The notes under the pieces are model-generated. The model saw nothing but the letters and a program-made list of their open reading frames with translations. It was not told the DNA's origin and made no database searches. The translations under genes were made by a program, and so were the position numbers. Below, in pieces: positions 8,579 to 17,954 of a DNA stretch of 64,000 nucleotides; position 1 is the first letter of the stretch; each line of letters begins with the position of its first letter. Source of the stretch: Paenibacillus periandrae (lineage in GTDB: Bacteria; Bacillota; Bacilli; Paenibacillales; NBRC-103111); contig NZ_JAJNMU010000002.1 in the NCBI RefSeq assembly GCF_022458865.1, positions 62,001 through 126,000 of the forward strand. The letters are read 5' to 3'.

Positions 8579-9729
8579 GCTGTAATCTCCTTCATCTTGT
8601 TATTCAAACTCAGCTTACGGTTTTCTTTCATGATCATCAGACCGACACCTAAGGACAGCACACCCAGCATGAGAACAAGCACGCCGATTTCACTGGCATA
8701 ATAAGTCAAGCTTCCACCACGATAACCAATGCCACGGATAAATTTGAATAGCCATGTAAGAGGAAGCAGACTGCCCAGCATTTGTGCCGAGTGAGGCAGC
8801 ATTATTGAGGCCACCTGAAAGCCTGATAGCATAAAGGATGGATATACAATAGGATACGTTCGCAAGGTAACCTTGGCAGGATCAGCCGCCGTCCAACCGA
8901 CGAGCATTCCGATAACGGTCACTACGAGTGTATAAAGAATCAACGGTAAGAGAAACGCCAGCGGACTACCGGCAAACCGTAAGCCCCCAAGCTGCTTCAA
9001 CACTCCGAATACAAGAAGCAAGCTAATGGTTGAGCTCATCGCATAAGGCAGCACTCTCAGCCATAAGCCGATCGGACGCGTGAGCTCCTCTTGCAGCTTA
9101 CCCTCAAGGCGTAATCGCGGTACGATCGCGGCTGCTCCGCCAATTGTAATGCCAAGCGCCGTAACATTCACGAATCCGATAACCATGAATGCGATAAAAT
9201 CGGATGTCGGATTGTACAGCAGCCTTTGCTGCATCGAAAGAGGGGCAATAATCGCAGCAGCAGCTTCATCCGATACGCCCATCGCTTTCAGCTTGCCCAT
9301 CGAGGTTGTCGTGTTCTCTACGGTAAACAGCTCCTGTACTCCATTACGAATATTGCTAACCGCAGCAGGCATCGAATTGTCGATCAAAACCCCTACATTC
9401 ACCTGCTTGCCCTGGAGTCGAAGCTGCTCCATCCCACGAGGCAAATAAATGACCGCCATATAAGCTTCATTCGCCATCAATGTATCCGGTGTTACTGCAT
9501 AGTGAAACACATCGACGACATTCATATATTGAGAAGCATTGATTTTATCTGTAAATTGTCTGCTGTACAAGCTGTTATCTTCATCCACCACAGCAATTGG
9601 AGCCTCATTGATCTGGCTGTTTTGAAACAAGTAACCAAACAGGGCCGATACGAGCAGTGGAACGATTAAAATAATAAGTACAAACTTGCCTTGCAGCACA
9701 AATCTCCATTCATCGAGCAGCGATTTCAT
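8575..9729 (-). CDS. ABC-2 type membrane permease (YhhJ/YbhR-like), no ATPase nearby
   Basis: A 384-residue integral membrane protein of the ABC-2 permease type. An N-terminal membrane helix (residues about 17-34) is followed by a large extracytoplasmic domain (IAVVDEDNSLYSRQFTDKI through the Ala-rich GVSDEAAAAIIAPL) and then a block of five hydrophobic segments to the C-terminus, the usual layout of exporters related to E. coli YhhJ/YbhR. It overlaps the upstream adaptor gene by 20 bases and the downstream secreted-protein gene by four, so the three form a translationally coupled unit. No nucleotide-binding subunit is encoded in the operon or the window; an ATPase encoded elsewhere is required if this is a working ABC exporter. 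Confidence 0.85.
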   Translation of the reverse strand: MKSLLDEWRFVLQGKFVLIILIVPLLVSALFGYLFQNSQINEAPIAVVDEDNSLYSRQFTDKINASQYMNVVDVFHYAVTPDTLMANEAYMAVIYLPRGMEQLRLQGKQVNVGVLIDNSMPAAVSNIRNGVQELFTVENTTTSMGKLKAMGVSDEAAAAIIAPLSMQQRLLYNPTSDFIAFMVIGFVNVTALGITIGGAAAIVPRLRLEGKLQEELTRPIGLWLRVLPYAMSSTISLLLVFGVLKQLGGLRFAGSPLAFLLPLILYTLVVTVIGMLVGWTAADPAKVTLRTYPIVYPSFMLSGFQVASIMLPHSAQMLGSLLPLTWLFKFIRGIGYRGGSLTYYASEIGVLVLMLGVLSLGVGLMIMKENRKLSLNNKMKEITA

Positions 9730-10915
9730 CTATATGCACCTCCGCCGTCATGCCGGGGAGTAATTTATCGATCCGATCCACCTCAATGCGAGCCTGAAAC
9801 ATCGTAAGATCAGCTGTTCCTTTCTCCCGACTCATCCTTAATCCCGCGAACTGAGGAGCGGCTGTGACAAATTGAATTCGTCCAGTTAATTGATCAGGAA
9901 GTGCTGCAAAACGTACCGGAACCGTGCCTTCCGGCTGCAGCTTTGTCACCTGGCGCTCATCCACATACATATCAAAATACAATTTACCGGTTTCCAGCAC
10001 GATTAATGGAGTACCCGATCCTACATTTTCGCCTGCTTTGGGAATAATTCTGGCTACTTTGCCATCAACAGGAGCTTTCAATACCATTCGCTCCTTCTGC
10101 ACCTGCAAGGATTGCAAAAGAATCTTTTGCTGCTCCTGCTGCTTGATCAGTGCATCCAAACCAATCCGCTGATTCGTAATGTCCTGCCCCGTCAGCATGT
10201 TCTGTTCCAATATCGCATTAGCTTTATCTGTCAATAACGATGCCTGCTGCTTATCCTGCTGCGAGGCACCATTGAGCATTTTGTTCAATGCCTGCTGCTG
10301 CTGGTCCCGCGCGTTTTCCAAGGTGGACAGCTGGCTCCGTGCATTTTCCAACGCATCACGATGATCCTTGTAGGCGTACGGATTTTTATCATATGTATCT
10401 TCGATATTGAGCAATTGATTGTACAGCTTCAACGCGTGGGTATGTGCTTCGGTTGCTGCCGCTACCGCGAGTTTCTGACGTTCGATATCCTCCGACCGTG
10501 CGCCTTCAAGCACCTGCTCCTGTGAGGTCCTGGCCTGCTCCACCCCAATTTGCGCCTGCTTCAGGGCATTGCCGAGCTTATCCTGTGCGACATTCAACGC
10601 ATCTTCACTTTGCTTTACCTTAATGGCCGTTACTTCTATGTCCGCCTGCGCCTTTTGCAGCTGTAAATCGATATCCGTTGGGTCAAGCGTCATCAGTATA
10701 TCGCCTTTGCTTACCTTCATTTCTTCTTTTGCGGCCAAATCAATGATTTTGCCACCCACGCCTTGGAACGACACATTAACCTGCTCCGCCGTCAGAAGAC
10801 TCCCCTTATGTTTGGCTGCCAGAGACACTGCATCCTTTCCCTCAGCAGCGAGCAGGTATCCTCCGCCCCCTAGTGCTGCGCCCAATACCAGCAATAGTAT
10901 CAAATTCCGTTTCAT
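9710..10915 (-). CDS. HlyD-family membrane fusion/adaptor protein
   Basis: A 401-residue adaptor with one N-terminal membrane anchor (residues about 4-24, not a lipobox), a split biotinyl/lipoyl-like domain (MKVSKGDILMTLDPTDIDLQ and VLKAPVDGKVARIIPKAGENV), a long alpha-hairpin rich in Gln/Ala between them (about residues 95-275), and a beta-barrel domain ending LPGMTAEVHI. This layout matches YhiI/YbhG-type adaptors that pair with ABC-2 permeases. In a cell with one membrane it would extend from the membrane into the wall. It lies 25 bases after the TetR gene and overlaps the permease gene. Start ATG 10915 has GAGGGGAGAAGG upstream. Confidence 0.88.
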   Translation of the reverse strand: MKRNLILLLVLGAALGGGGYLLAAEGKDAVSLAAKHKGSLLTAEQVNVSFQGVGGKIIDLAAKEEMKVSKGDILMTLDPTDIDLQLQKAQADIEVTAIKVKQSEDALNVAQDKLGNALKQAQIGVEQARTSQEQVLEGARSEDIERQKLAVAAATEAHTHALKLYNQLLNIEDTYDKNPYAYKDHRDALENARSQLSTLENARDQQQQALNKMLNGASQQDKQQASLLTDKANAILEQNMLTGQDITNQRIGLDALIKQQEQQKILLQSLQVQKERMVLKAPVDGKVARIIPKAGENVGSGTPLIVLETGKLYFDMYVDERQVTKLQPEGTVPVRFAALPDQLTGRIQFVTAAPQFAGLRMSREKGTADLTMFQARIEVDRIDKLLPGMTAEVHIDEIAAR

Positions 10916-10940
10916 ACGATTCCTTCTCCCCTCATGATGT

Positions 10941-11534
10941 CTAGTGTGCAGCCTGCAATCCCTTGAAAATAAATCGGAGCGTATGCTCGACTACTTCTTC
11001 CAACTCATCCTTGTCCTTGATGTCATCCTGCACAAACACCGGATCGAAAAAAGAGTGGACACGCGAAAAAATTAACGTACCTACAATAAAATTCAGCGTA
11101 TGCCTCAATGATTCATACTCAAATTGTCCCTGCTCTTTCCCCGATATCAATATTTCCCTCAAAGGCATCCATAAGGCAAACACACATTTCTGCAGCTTTT
11201 CCGCTCTCGGACTTTGCATCATAATTTCCTGCTGCAATATGTTGATCAGCTCCGGCTCCTCCCTACGAAATCGTACGAATTCTGTAATGAACCTCCGCAA
11301 ATCCTGTTCAGGATCAGACAATACGAAAGGCTCCTGCAAAAATTGCGGTGCAAATGTATCATACAAAGCCAACAGTACGTTCTCCTTGCCACCAAAATGA
11401 TACGATACCAACGCCAACGCAACACCCGCTTGATCACATATTTGACGAACCGTTGTCCCCTCAAAGCCTTTTTGAGCAAACAGCACCTTCGCTCCATCCA
11501 AAATTTTCAGTTTGACATCCTTGCTATCCTGCAT
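10941..11534 (-). CDS. TetR/AcrR family transcriptional regulator
   Basis: A 197-residue repressor-type protein. Its N-terminus has the classic TetR helix-turn-helix: ILDGAKVLFAQKGFEGTTVR, QICDQAGVALALVSYHFGGK, followed by ENVLLALYD; the remaining helices form the ligand domain. The start at 11534 (MQDSKDVK) is chosen because CAGGAGG lies ten bases upstream; an in-frame upstream extension to 11690 runs through the operator region and is unlikely. It is the first gene of the locus A operon and probably represses it through the repeats at 11578-11619. Confidence 0.9.
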   Translation of the reverse strand: MQDSKDVKLKILDGAKVLFAQKGFEGTTVRQICDQAGVALALVSYHFGGKENVLLALYDTFAPQFLQEPFVLSDPEQDLRRFITEFVRFRREEPELINILQQEIMMQSPRAEKLQKCVFALWMPLREILISGKEQGQFEYESLRHTLNFIVGTLIFSRVHSFFDPVFVQDDIKDKDELEEVVEHTLRFIFKGLQAAH

Positions 11535-11577
11535 CGTTTCAGCCTCCTGAACTAACAATTTTATATCGCAAATGATT

Positions 11578-11619
11578 TGAACATTTGTTTTGAACAAATG
11601 TTTTGAACGTTTGTTCAAA
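11578..11619 (-). promoter_or_regulatory. Likely TetR operator: three 13-bp-spaced repeats with two palindromes
   Basis: TGAACATTTGTT, TGAACAAATGTT and TGAACGTTTGTT begin at 11578, 11591 and 11604, an exact 13-base period. They create two overlapping inverted repeats: AACATTTGTT-TTG-AACAAATGTT (11580-11602) and TTTGAAC-GTTT-GTTCAAA (11602-11619). The block lies 44-85 bases upstream of the tetR start, where the locus A promoter should be. Binding by the adjacent TetR is inference. Confidence 0.65.
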
Positions 11620-11677
11620 TTGCTTATAATTGGATAATACACCCGATGATGCCCCTTGTCAATGTATAAATCGGCAT

Positions 11678-11715
11678 AAAAAAGAAGCACCCCCAGCTCA
11701 CCTGGTAGATGCTTC
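11678..11715 (-). terminator. Rho-independent terminator for the c-di-GMP operon
   Basis: On the minus strand GAAGCA ... TGCTTC closes a hairpin with an inner CCAG/CTGG pair and is followed directly by a T6 run. It lies downstream of the receiver remnant, consistent with the end of the 15454-11753 transcription unit. Confidence 0.65.
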
Positions 11716-11752
11716 TGCTTGCCATTACGGTTAAGTTAATTGTACTGAGTGT

Positions 11753-11893
11753 TCAAGCCAGTCCCTGCTTGGCCAAAGCCACGGTTATCTTCTCCAGCAA
11801 TCGGTTCAGGTCAATCGGCTTCGTGTCAAAATCATCACAGCCAGCTGCGTTCGCCTTCTCCTGATCTGATGCCAGCACAGGCAAGCTCAATAA
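11753..11893 (-). pseudogene. Fragment of a response-regulator receiver domain
   Basis: The minus frame ending at 11753 encodes DQEKANAAGCDDFDTKPIDL followed by NRLLEKI, which is the recognisable end of a CheY-like receiver (the conserved Lys-Pro of beta5 and the last helix). Nothing upstream in this frame resembles the earlier receiver strands or a phosphorylatable Asp; those residues instead overlap the 3' end of the HD-GYP gene in another frame. I read this as the tail of a former response-regulator or hybrid-kinase gene joined by deletion to the end of the c-di-GMP operon. Confidence 0.6.
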
Positions 11894-11927
11894 ATTGGTG
11901 AAATGCCGTGAACATAATCCCCTTCTT

Positions 11928-12989
11928 TTATACAACCTCCCCGTTGCAAAAGGTAACAGCGCTATCATGAAACAAGTCAACGAATACATCCACAACCTTT
12001 GGGTCAAAATGCTTCCCACGCTGATTTACCACTTCAGCAATCGCTTCCTGAGACGTCCACGTTTTTTTGTAAGGACGTTCATGCGTTAATGCATCATAGA
12101 AATCAGCAAGTGCGACAATTCGTGCTTCTATCGGGATAATCTCACCACTTAATCCTTGCGGATAACCTGTCCCGTCCCATTTTTCGTGGTGAGAGCCGGC
12201 AATAATTTCTGCCATTTTCAAAACCGCAAAGTAGCTTCCTGCCAGAATACTGGCGCCGATGGTCGTGTGCAGCTTCATCCGCTCAAACTCCTCAGGCTCA
12301 AAGCGCCCCGGCTTTAGCAGGAGCTCATCAGGAATGCCGATCTTACCAATATCATGAAGCGGTGCCGCCATGCGGATCATCTCCACCTGCTTAGCAGGAA
12401 GCCCCAATCGTTCAGCGATCAGACCGGACAGTCGCCCAACTCGTTGTGTATGCTGACCAGTCATATCGTCACGATACTCAGAAGCGCGGCCAAGCAATTG
12501 CAAAATTTCGTCCTTAGCTTGCCGCAGTTCTTTCATTCGCTCCTGTACGCGTTCCTCCAGCAGCTCATTTTGCTGTTGAAGCTGCAGATGAAGATATCTC
12601 GTTTTTAGTAAATTGTGGATTCGCAGAACGACCTCGGTTCGATCATACGGCTTTGTCAAAAAATCGTTGGCGCCTGCTTGCAGTGCCATTTTTTTGACTT
12701 CTGGCGTAATATCAGCCGTTAGCACAAGAACGGGTAAATAGCTGTCTTTATTGGTATGTTCACGGATCAAGCGCAGTACCTCAAACCCATCCATTTCCGG
12801 CATGTGCAAGTCAAGCAGCACAATATCCGGGTCCAGCTGTTCAATTAAAGGCATAGTCTGACGAGGGTTCGTACTGCTGTGCAGGTTCTTGTATCCTACG
12901 CGGTCCAGAATCCGTTCCAGAAGACTCAAATTATATTCCTGGTCATCAACAATCAATATTTTTGCCAGCTTAAGGCTTTCCTCTACCAT
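11928..12989 (-). CDS. Response regulator with HD-GYP phosphodiesterase output
   Basis: A 353-residue two-domain protein predicted to break down cyclic-di-GMP when phosphorylated. Residues about 8-125 form a receiver ([10 protein letters not shown]; phospho-acceptor Asp in [17 protein letters not shown] Lys). A coiled linker (about 130-165) leads to an HD-GYP domain with [20 protein letters not shown] and [12 protein letters not shown], so both the HD and GYP signatures are intact. Its ATG overlaps the stop of the upstream GGDEF/EAL gene by seven bases, indicating coupled expression. No partner histidine kinase lies next to it. Confidence 0.9.
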   Translation of the reverse strand: MVEESLKLAKILIVDDQEYNLSLLERILDRVGYKNLHSSTNPRQTMPLIEQLDPDIVLLDLHMPEMDGFEVLRLIREHTNKDSYLPVLVLTADITPEVKKMALQAGANDFLTKPYDRTEVVLRIHNLLKTRYLHLQLQQQNELLEERVQERMKELRQAKDEILQLLGRASEYRDDMTGQHTQRVGRLSGLIAERLGLPAKQVEMIRMAAPLHDIGKIGIPDELLLKPGRFEPEEFERMKLHTTIGASILAGSYFAVLKMAEIIAGSHHEKWDGTGYPQGLSGEIIPIEARIVALADFYDALTHERPYKKTWTSQEAIAEVVNQRGKHFDPKVVDVFVDLFHDSAVTFCNGEVV

Positions 12990-15454
12990 ACTTTCGCTCC
13001 ATTCGGTTGTTCACTAGCCTGAAAGCTTTGTATTCTCATGGGTACAAAAAAGGCTTGCTCCACATCACCAGCAGATAGGGGTTTGCTGTAGTAAAAGCCT
13101 TGTATTTCCTGACATTCATTATCCAGTAAAATATCAAGCTGATCCTTGGTCTCAATTCCTTCTGCAATGACTTCCATATTCAGATGCTTCGCCATCGATA
13201 TGATTGTTGCAACAATCGCTCTATCGTTGTCATCGCTGGTTATATCGGTAATAAAAGAACGATCGATTTTGAGCTTATGAATCGGATACAGTTTCAAATA
13301 GCTTAACGAGCTGTAGCCTGTCCCAAAATCATCAAGGCTGATCCGAATGCCGCTATCACTCAATTCATTCAAAATCTCTGAAGATATCGAAGCATCCATC
13401 ATCATGCTTTCCGTGATTTCCAACTCCAGATATTGGGGCTCAAGGCGTGTTTCTTCGAGAATTTTCTTAATCTGTGTCACCAGGTTTGTCTGATGGAACT
13501 GTTGGGAGGACAAGTTAACAGAAACAGGAATCAATGGCCCTCCAGAATCATGCCAGGCCCGCATTTGTGCACAAGCCTCACGTAACACCCATGTTCCGAG
13601 TTCATAGATCATTCCTGTCTCCTCGGCAATGGAAATAAACATGCCTGGCGGCAGCATACCTTTGGTCGGATGCATCCATCTTACCAAGGCTTCAACGCCT
13701 ATCATACAATTATCACTCGGGCGAATTTGCGGCTGATAATAAAGCAGAAACTCATTACGCTCGATAGCTTTTCGCAAATCGCTTTCCAGCTCTATTTTTT
13801 CCTGAAGCTCGTAATCCAGCTTGCTCGTGAACAGGAGATACCCGTTTTTTCCGTTTTTCTTGACCTCGTACATCGCCGTATCTGCATGTTTGAGCAGCTG
13901 CACATCATCGGCTCCATGCTGAGGATAAATAGCAATCCCGATACTGGCTGTAATGTAGAAATCATTGTCCTTAAGACGGTATGGCAGTTGTACAGCCTGG
14001 ATAATTCGTTCTGCAATTTCAATTGCTTTGCTTTCATCGTAGCTATTGTCGCATACGAGAGTAAATTCGTCACCGCCAATTCGAGCCAGCGTCACTTTAT
14101 AGTTTTCTACGCTTGTCCGAATGCGCTCACACATTTCTTGCAGAAAAATATCTCCGTAGGTATGTCCCAAAGAATCATTAATGATCTTGAATCGATCAAT
14201 ATCCAGCACCATAACCGCAAAATTCAAGTCCGTGCCCTGGGCTGCCTCGATAGCTTCCGCAAGCACCTGATTAAACCTTCTCCGGTTCGGTAATCCGGTC
14301 AGCTCATCATGATAAGCAAGATGCTGTGCCATTTCCTTCGACTGTTTCTCTTCTGTAATGTCCTTGGCGATAATATGATTGCCGACAAGTCTTCCCTTAA
14401 TCTCTACAGGCACGTTGATAATACTCAAATCGAATCGTTTGCCATTAGCTATTAATGCGGTCTCATAGCTTTGCGGCTGCTTCTTGAACGATTCGTAATA
14501 AAATTTTTTTGTGTTTTCCCGTTCCTCTTCCGTAATTTGCAACCCGATATGGGAAATATGTTTATTAATGAAGTCTGCTTCCTCTAGCCCTGTTATTTGG
14601 GTCACAGCACGGTTAAAGCCCATAATGTTACCATGAATATCGACTGATACAATACCATTAGAGTTATTCTCATATAGGGAATGGTACCATCTTTCGTGTT
14701 CCAAAATCGTTGAATCTTTATGAGATAATCGTTTGTTCACGTAAATACCGAACAAGGTGAATCCAATGGTAATCAGTGTCCCAGCTGCAATGATATAAGC
14801 CAGAATCCCCTGCTCGATCAGCAGACCACTTGCAATCACAGTCTTTTCGCCATGGTAAAACTCAGCCGCTGCCATTCCGATATAATGCATGCCAGCTATT
14901 GCCACTCCCATCACGAGTCCGCTTATCAACTTATAAAGAACGATATAGCGGGATTGATTCTCGCGAAAATAAAACAGCAGCCACAGCGCTGCGCTTGAGG
15001 CTACGACAGCTACCAGTATAGAAAGACCCACCAACCAGAAATTGTATGTAATATCAACCATCATAGCAGCCATCCCGACATAATGCATCCCGCAAATACC
15101 GGCAGCCATGCAAACACCGCCAGTAATCAATTGGCGGACTCTCTGCTCGTTACTACTAACGATGTACAAGGCAATATACGATACTGCTATAGCCAGGACA
15201 ACGGATAATACGACGAGCCCAGTATGGTAGGTAACCTTCATCTGTAAAGAAAATGCCAGCATTCCGACAAAATGCATTGACCAGATACCCAATCCCATTA
15301 GACTGGCCCCACAAATCAGCCACAGTGCCCGTGTTTTCCCCTTAGTGAAGCTTATCGTTCCAGCTAAATCCAGCGCTGAATAAGAGGCTGCTCCTGCTAT
15401 TATATAAGAAATAATAACGATATACGGGTTGTAAGTACCATGAAGATGTTCCAT
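12983..15454 (-). CDS. MHYT-PAS-GGDEF-EAL cyclic-di-GMP enzyme
   Basis: An 823-residue membrane protein. The N-terminal third (about 1-235) has the MHYT sensor with the SMHFVGM, GMHYVGM and GMHYIGM copies that give the family its name, thought to bind a metal and sense a diatomic gas. A PAS domain follows (about 255-370, [20 protein letters not shown]), then a GGDEF domain with an intact RIGGDEF active site and an EAL domain with an intact EALVRW and [10 protein letters not shown]. It may therefore both make and degrade cyclic-di-GMP; which activity dominates cannot be told. ATG 15454 has GGGG upstream. It heads the operon with the HD-GYP regulator. Confidence 0.92.
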   Translation of the reverse strand: MEHLHGTYNPYIVIISYIIAGAASYSALDLAGTISFTKGKTRALWLICGASLMGLGIWSMHFVGMLAFSLQMKVTYHTGLVVLSVVLAIAVSYIALYIVSSNEQRVRQLITGGVCMAAGICGMHYVGMAAMMVDITYNFWLVGLSILVAVVASSAALWLLFYFRENQSRYIVLYKLISGLVMGVAIAGMHYIGMAAAEFYHGEKTVIASGLLIEQGILAYIIAAGTLITIGFTLFGIYVNKRLSHKDSTILEHERWYHSLYENNSNGIVSVDIHGNIMGFNRAVTQITGLEEADFINKHISHIGLQITEEERENTKKFYYESFKKQPQSYETALIANGKRFDLSIINVPVEIKGRLVGNHIIAKDITEEKQSKEMAQHLAYHDELTGLPNRRRFNQVLAEAIEAAQGTDLNFAVMVLDIDRFKIINDSLGHTYGDIFLQEMCERIRTSVENYKVTLARIGGDEFTLVCDNSYDESKAIEIAERIIQAVQLPYRLKDNDFYITASIGIAIYPQHGADDVQLLKHADTAMYEVKKNGKNGYLLFTSKLDYELQEKIELESDLRKAIERNEFLLYYQPQIRPSDNCMIGVEALVRWMHPTKGMLPPGMFISIAEETGMIYELGTWVLREACAQMRAWHDSGGPLIPVSVNLSSQQFHQTNLVTQIKKILEETRLEPQYLELEITESMMMDASISSEILNELSDSGIRISLDDFGTGYSSLSYLKLYPIHKLKIDRSFITDITSDDNDRAIVATIISMAKHLNMEVIAEGIETKDQLDILLDNECQEIQGFYYSKPLSAGDVEQAFFVPMRIQSFQASEQPNGAKVW

Positions 15455-15490
15455 TCTGTTCCCCTTTCACAAAAACACATACTAAAATCC

Positions 15491-15526
15491 ATTATACACG
15501 ATGAATCTAAAATATTTCTGAAAATT
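15491..15526 (-). promoter_or_regulatory. Possible promoter -10 and CodY-like box before the MHYT gene
   Basis: On the minus strand TATAAT (plus-strand bases 15491-15496) lies 37 bases before the start codon. Just upstream, bases 15512-15526 read ATATTTCTGAAAATT on the plus strand, which matches 13 of 15 positions of the CodY consensus AATTTTCWGAAAATT and would overlap the -35 position. The -35 itself is poor. Control by CodY is a suggestion from one motif only. Confidence 0.3.
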
Positions 15527-15540
15527 TAACTTAAATTTAG

Positions 15541-15585
15541 AAAAAAAAAGACTGCTCCATAGTCTCATAGACTCTTGGAACAGCC
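15541..15585 (-). terminator. Terminator after alpha-galactosidase gene
   Basis: On the minus strand GGCTGTTCCA pairs imperfectly with TGGAGCAGTC around an inner AGTC/GACT stem, followed by a run of nine T. It lies 20 bases beyond the stop of the GH36 gene. Confidence 0.75.
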
Positions 15586-15605
15586 TTGCAATTGATAATT
15601 GATAT

Positions 15606-17795
15606 TTATACTCGTTTCAGACGTACAAGGAAACTTTGGTAATCCCCCTGCAGTGCTGGCAAGCTGAAACCTCCATACATCAGCTCATCACCACCATATA
15701 TTTCATCAGTGCCCGACCAGATATATTGAGCGTCTGCATCAAGACCTTTAAGCTTGATGCGCTCTTTTGGCTCATTAGGCTCACATAAAATTTGGAAATA
15801 ACATACCAGGCAATCCTGCCCATCCGTCGATACAAACATCCAGGCAGCAGCATTCCCTTCAAAAGGGCTTAGCAGCCGATAAAAAGAACCAAATTGAACG
15901 AATTGACGCAGCTCTTTGTACAGGGCTACCTGCTGCTTAGCAAGCTCCCGTTCATCGGACGTAAACTTCGTTAAATCCAGCTCATATCCAAAGTTTCCTG
16001 ACATCGCGACATCCCCCCGCATTTGCAGTGAAGTGTTGCGATGCACCTGATGATTAGGAATTGCTGACACATGGGCTCCCATCGAGCTGATCGGATAGAC
16101 GATACTCGTCCCATACTGGATTTTCAGGCGGGTCACCGCATCGGTATTGTCACTTGTCCAGGTTTGGGGCATATAATGCAAAATTCCTGGATCAAACCGA
16201 CCGCCGCCACCGGAGCAGCTCTCAAACAAAATATGTGGGAAAGCCGACGTAATACGCTCCATCACCGAATATAGACCAAGCATGTAGCGGTGAGCCGTTT
16301 CTCTTTGGCGCTCGGGAGGCAAGGATGCCGAACCGATTTCGGTCATAGACCGGTTCATATCCCATTTGACATAGGTGATTGGGGCACTGTTAAGTATTCC
16401 CGACACCGTATTCACGATATAATCACAAACCTCGGAACGCGATAAATCGAGGATCAGCTGATTTCTTCCCTCGGATCTTGTTCGATTCGGTACATGCAAG
16501 CACCAGTCTGGATGCGTCCGATACAGCTCACTTATGACAGAAACCATTTCTGGCTCAAACCATAAACCGAACTGCATGTCCAGCCTGGTGATCCGCTCTG
16601 CCAGGTTTCCTAATCCATCAGGGAGCTTCTCCAGATTAACAAACCAATCGCCTAAAGAGGTTTTATCATCGTTACGCCTTCCGAACCAACCGTCATCGAG
16701 CACAAACAGCTCAATCCCGAGCTCTTTTCCGGCTTTCGCGATTTGCTCGATTTGATCCGCTGTAAAGTCAAAATACGTCGCTTCCCAGTTATTGATCAAT
16801 ACAGGTCGGGACTGGTCACGGAATGTACCCCTGCACAGCCGCGTACGATACAGCTCATGATACGTCTGTGACATTCCGCCAAGTCCGTTTGCAGAGTGAA
16901 CCATCACCACTTCCGGCGCTTGAAAAGACTGCCCGGGCTCCAGCAGCCAGCTGAAATCAAATGGATTAATACCCATGCCTACACGTGTAGTATTAAATTG
17001 GTCCACCTCCACGGAGGCGAGAAAATTACCACTGTACACAAGGCTGAATCCATACACATCACCGTGATCCTCTGTGGAGCCCTTAGCCAGCAAAGCGATG
17101 AATGGGTTTTGCTGATGACTGCTGCCACCGCGGCGGCTTTCAATGGATTGAGTGCCAGGGACGAGAGCTCTCTTCTCTACATACCGCTCGCGTGCCCAGG
17201 CTCCCGATAGCTGCAGCAGTTCATAGCCGCTACCGGTCAAATCGATACTCATGCTGAGCACACGCAGCACCTTGAGCGATTGCGGTCCATCGTTAATCAA
17301 ACGAATTGAACGCGTAAGCACATTATGATTTTCATAAACTGTATAAGTTAATACCGCCTTGAGCCCAGTCAACCCATCAATCAAAGTAATCTGCAGTGTC
17401 TGTGCTTCATCTGCATGCTCAACATAGGTTGACGGAAGTCCGTCCAGAGCTGGCTTACCAGCTATAATACGGTGTGATTCGTACTTGAAATCCGTTATTG
17501 TGGAGCCATTCTCCAGTTGAATCTGAATCGCAGGCTGACGGAAATCCGTATTTCCATAAGCTGGATACTCCTGCGGCAGCCAGTCGAGGGAATAACTTCG
17601 ATCAGTCGGATCCGGATTTGGAGAAAAGGACCGGTCTCTCCCAAGTTGAAGCCAATGTGAAGCTTTTAGATGATTTATTTTCCGGCCCCAATACAAGTGG
17701 ACCACGTAACCCGATTCCAATACTTGAAGGCCATAGCTCGTATCAGCAGCCTGAAGATGAAACAACTGCTGCTTGGCGTCAAATTGAATCCCCAT
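15606..17795 (-). CDS. Alpha-galactosidase, glycoside hydrolase family 36
   Basis: A 729-residue cytosolic enzyme that releases terminal alpha-1,6-galactose from raffinose-family sugars or galactomannan fragments. The N-terminal beta-sandwich (to about residue 320) precedes the barrel. The retaining machinery is visible: nucleophile Asp in YVKWDMNR, acid/base Asp in WTSDNTDA, plus FVLDDGWFGRRNDD, GLWFEPEMVS and SCSGGGGRFD, all typical of GH36. No signal peptide. ATG 17795 is preferred over the in-frame GTG at 17807, which would overlap the AAAGGG ribosome site. It is a single-gene unit between two terminators; no sugar transporter adjoins it, although the GH26 enzyme at 53540 could supply galactomannan pieces. 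Confidence 0.92.
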   Translation of the reverse strand: MGIQFDAKQQLFHLQAADTSYGLQVLESGYVVHLYWGRKINHLKASHWLQLGRDRSFSPNPDPTDRSYSLDWLPQEYPAYGNTDFRQPAIQIQLENGSTITDFKYESHRIIAGKPALDGLPSTYVEHADEAQTLQITLIDGLTGLKAVLTYTVYENHNVLTRSIRLINDGPQSLKVLRVLSMSIDLTGSGYELLQLSGAWARERYVEKRALVPGTQSIESRRGGSSHQQNPFIALLAKGSTEDHGDVYGFSLVYSGNFLASVEVDQFNTTRVGMGINPFDFSWLLEPGQSFQAPEVVMVHSANGLGGMSQTYHELYRTRLCRGTFRDQSRPVLINNWEATYFDFTADQIEQIAKAGKELGIELFVLDDGWFGRRNDDKTSLGDWFVNLEKLPDGLGNLAERITRLDMQFGLWFEPEMVSVISELYRTHPDWCLHVPNRTRSEGRNQLILDLSRSEVCDYIVNTVSGILNSAPITYVKWDMNRSMTEIGSASLPPERQRETAHRYMLGLYSVMERITSAFPHILFESCSGGGGRFDPGILHYMPQTWTSDNTDAVTRLKIQYGTSIVYPISSMGAHVSAIPNHQVHRNTSLQMRGDVAMSGNFGYELDLTKFTSDERELAKQQVALYKELRQFVQFGSFYRLLSPFEGNAAAWMFVSTDGQDCLVCYFQILCEPNEPKERIKLKGLDADAQYIWSGTDEIYGGDELMYGGFSLPALQGDYQSFLVRLKRV

Positions 17796-17910
17796 GTAAA
17801 CACACACCCTTTAATAAAAAATGATCTACAAGGAGTATCCTACAATGTTCAATCGCATCTGTTAATGGATAATTGCAATGTCGTATGGACAAATGTAGGA
17901 TTATCAATGA

Positions 17911-17941
17911 AAAAAGCCCGGAGCAGCGAGGCCCCAGGCTT
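17911..17941 (-). terminator. Terminator of the pdh operon
   Basis: On the minus strand AAGCCTGGGGC pairs with GCTCCGGGCTT (two mismatches) around a six-base loop and is followed by a T run. It lies 13 bases after the pdhD stop. Confidence 0.75.
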
Positions 17942-17954
17942 GTGTACATGATTC

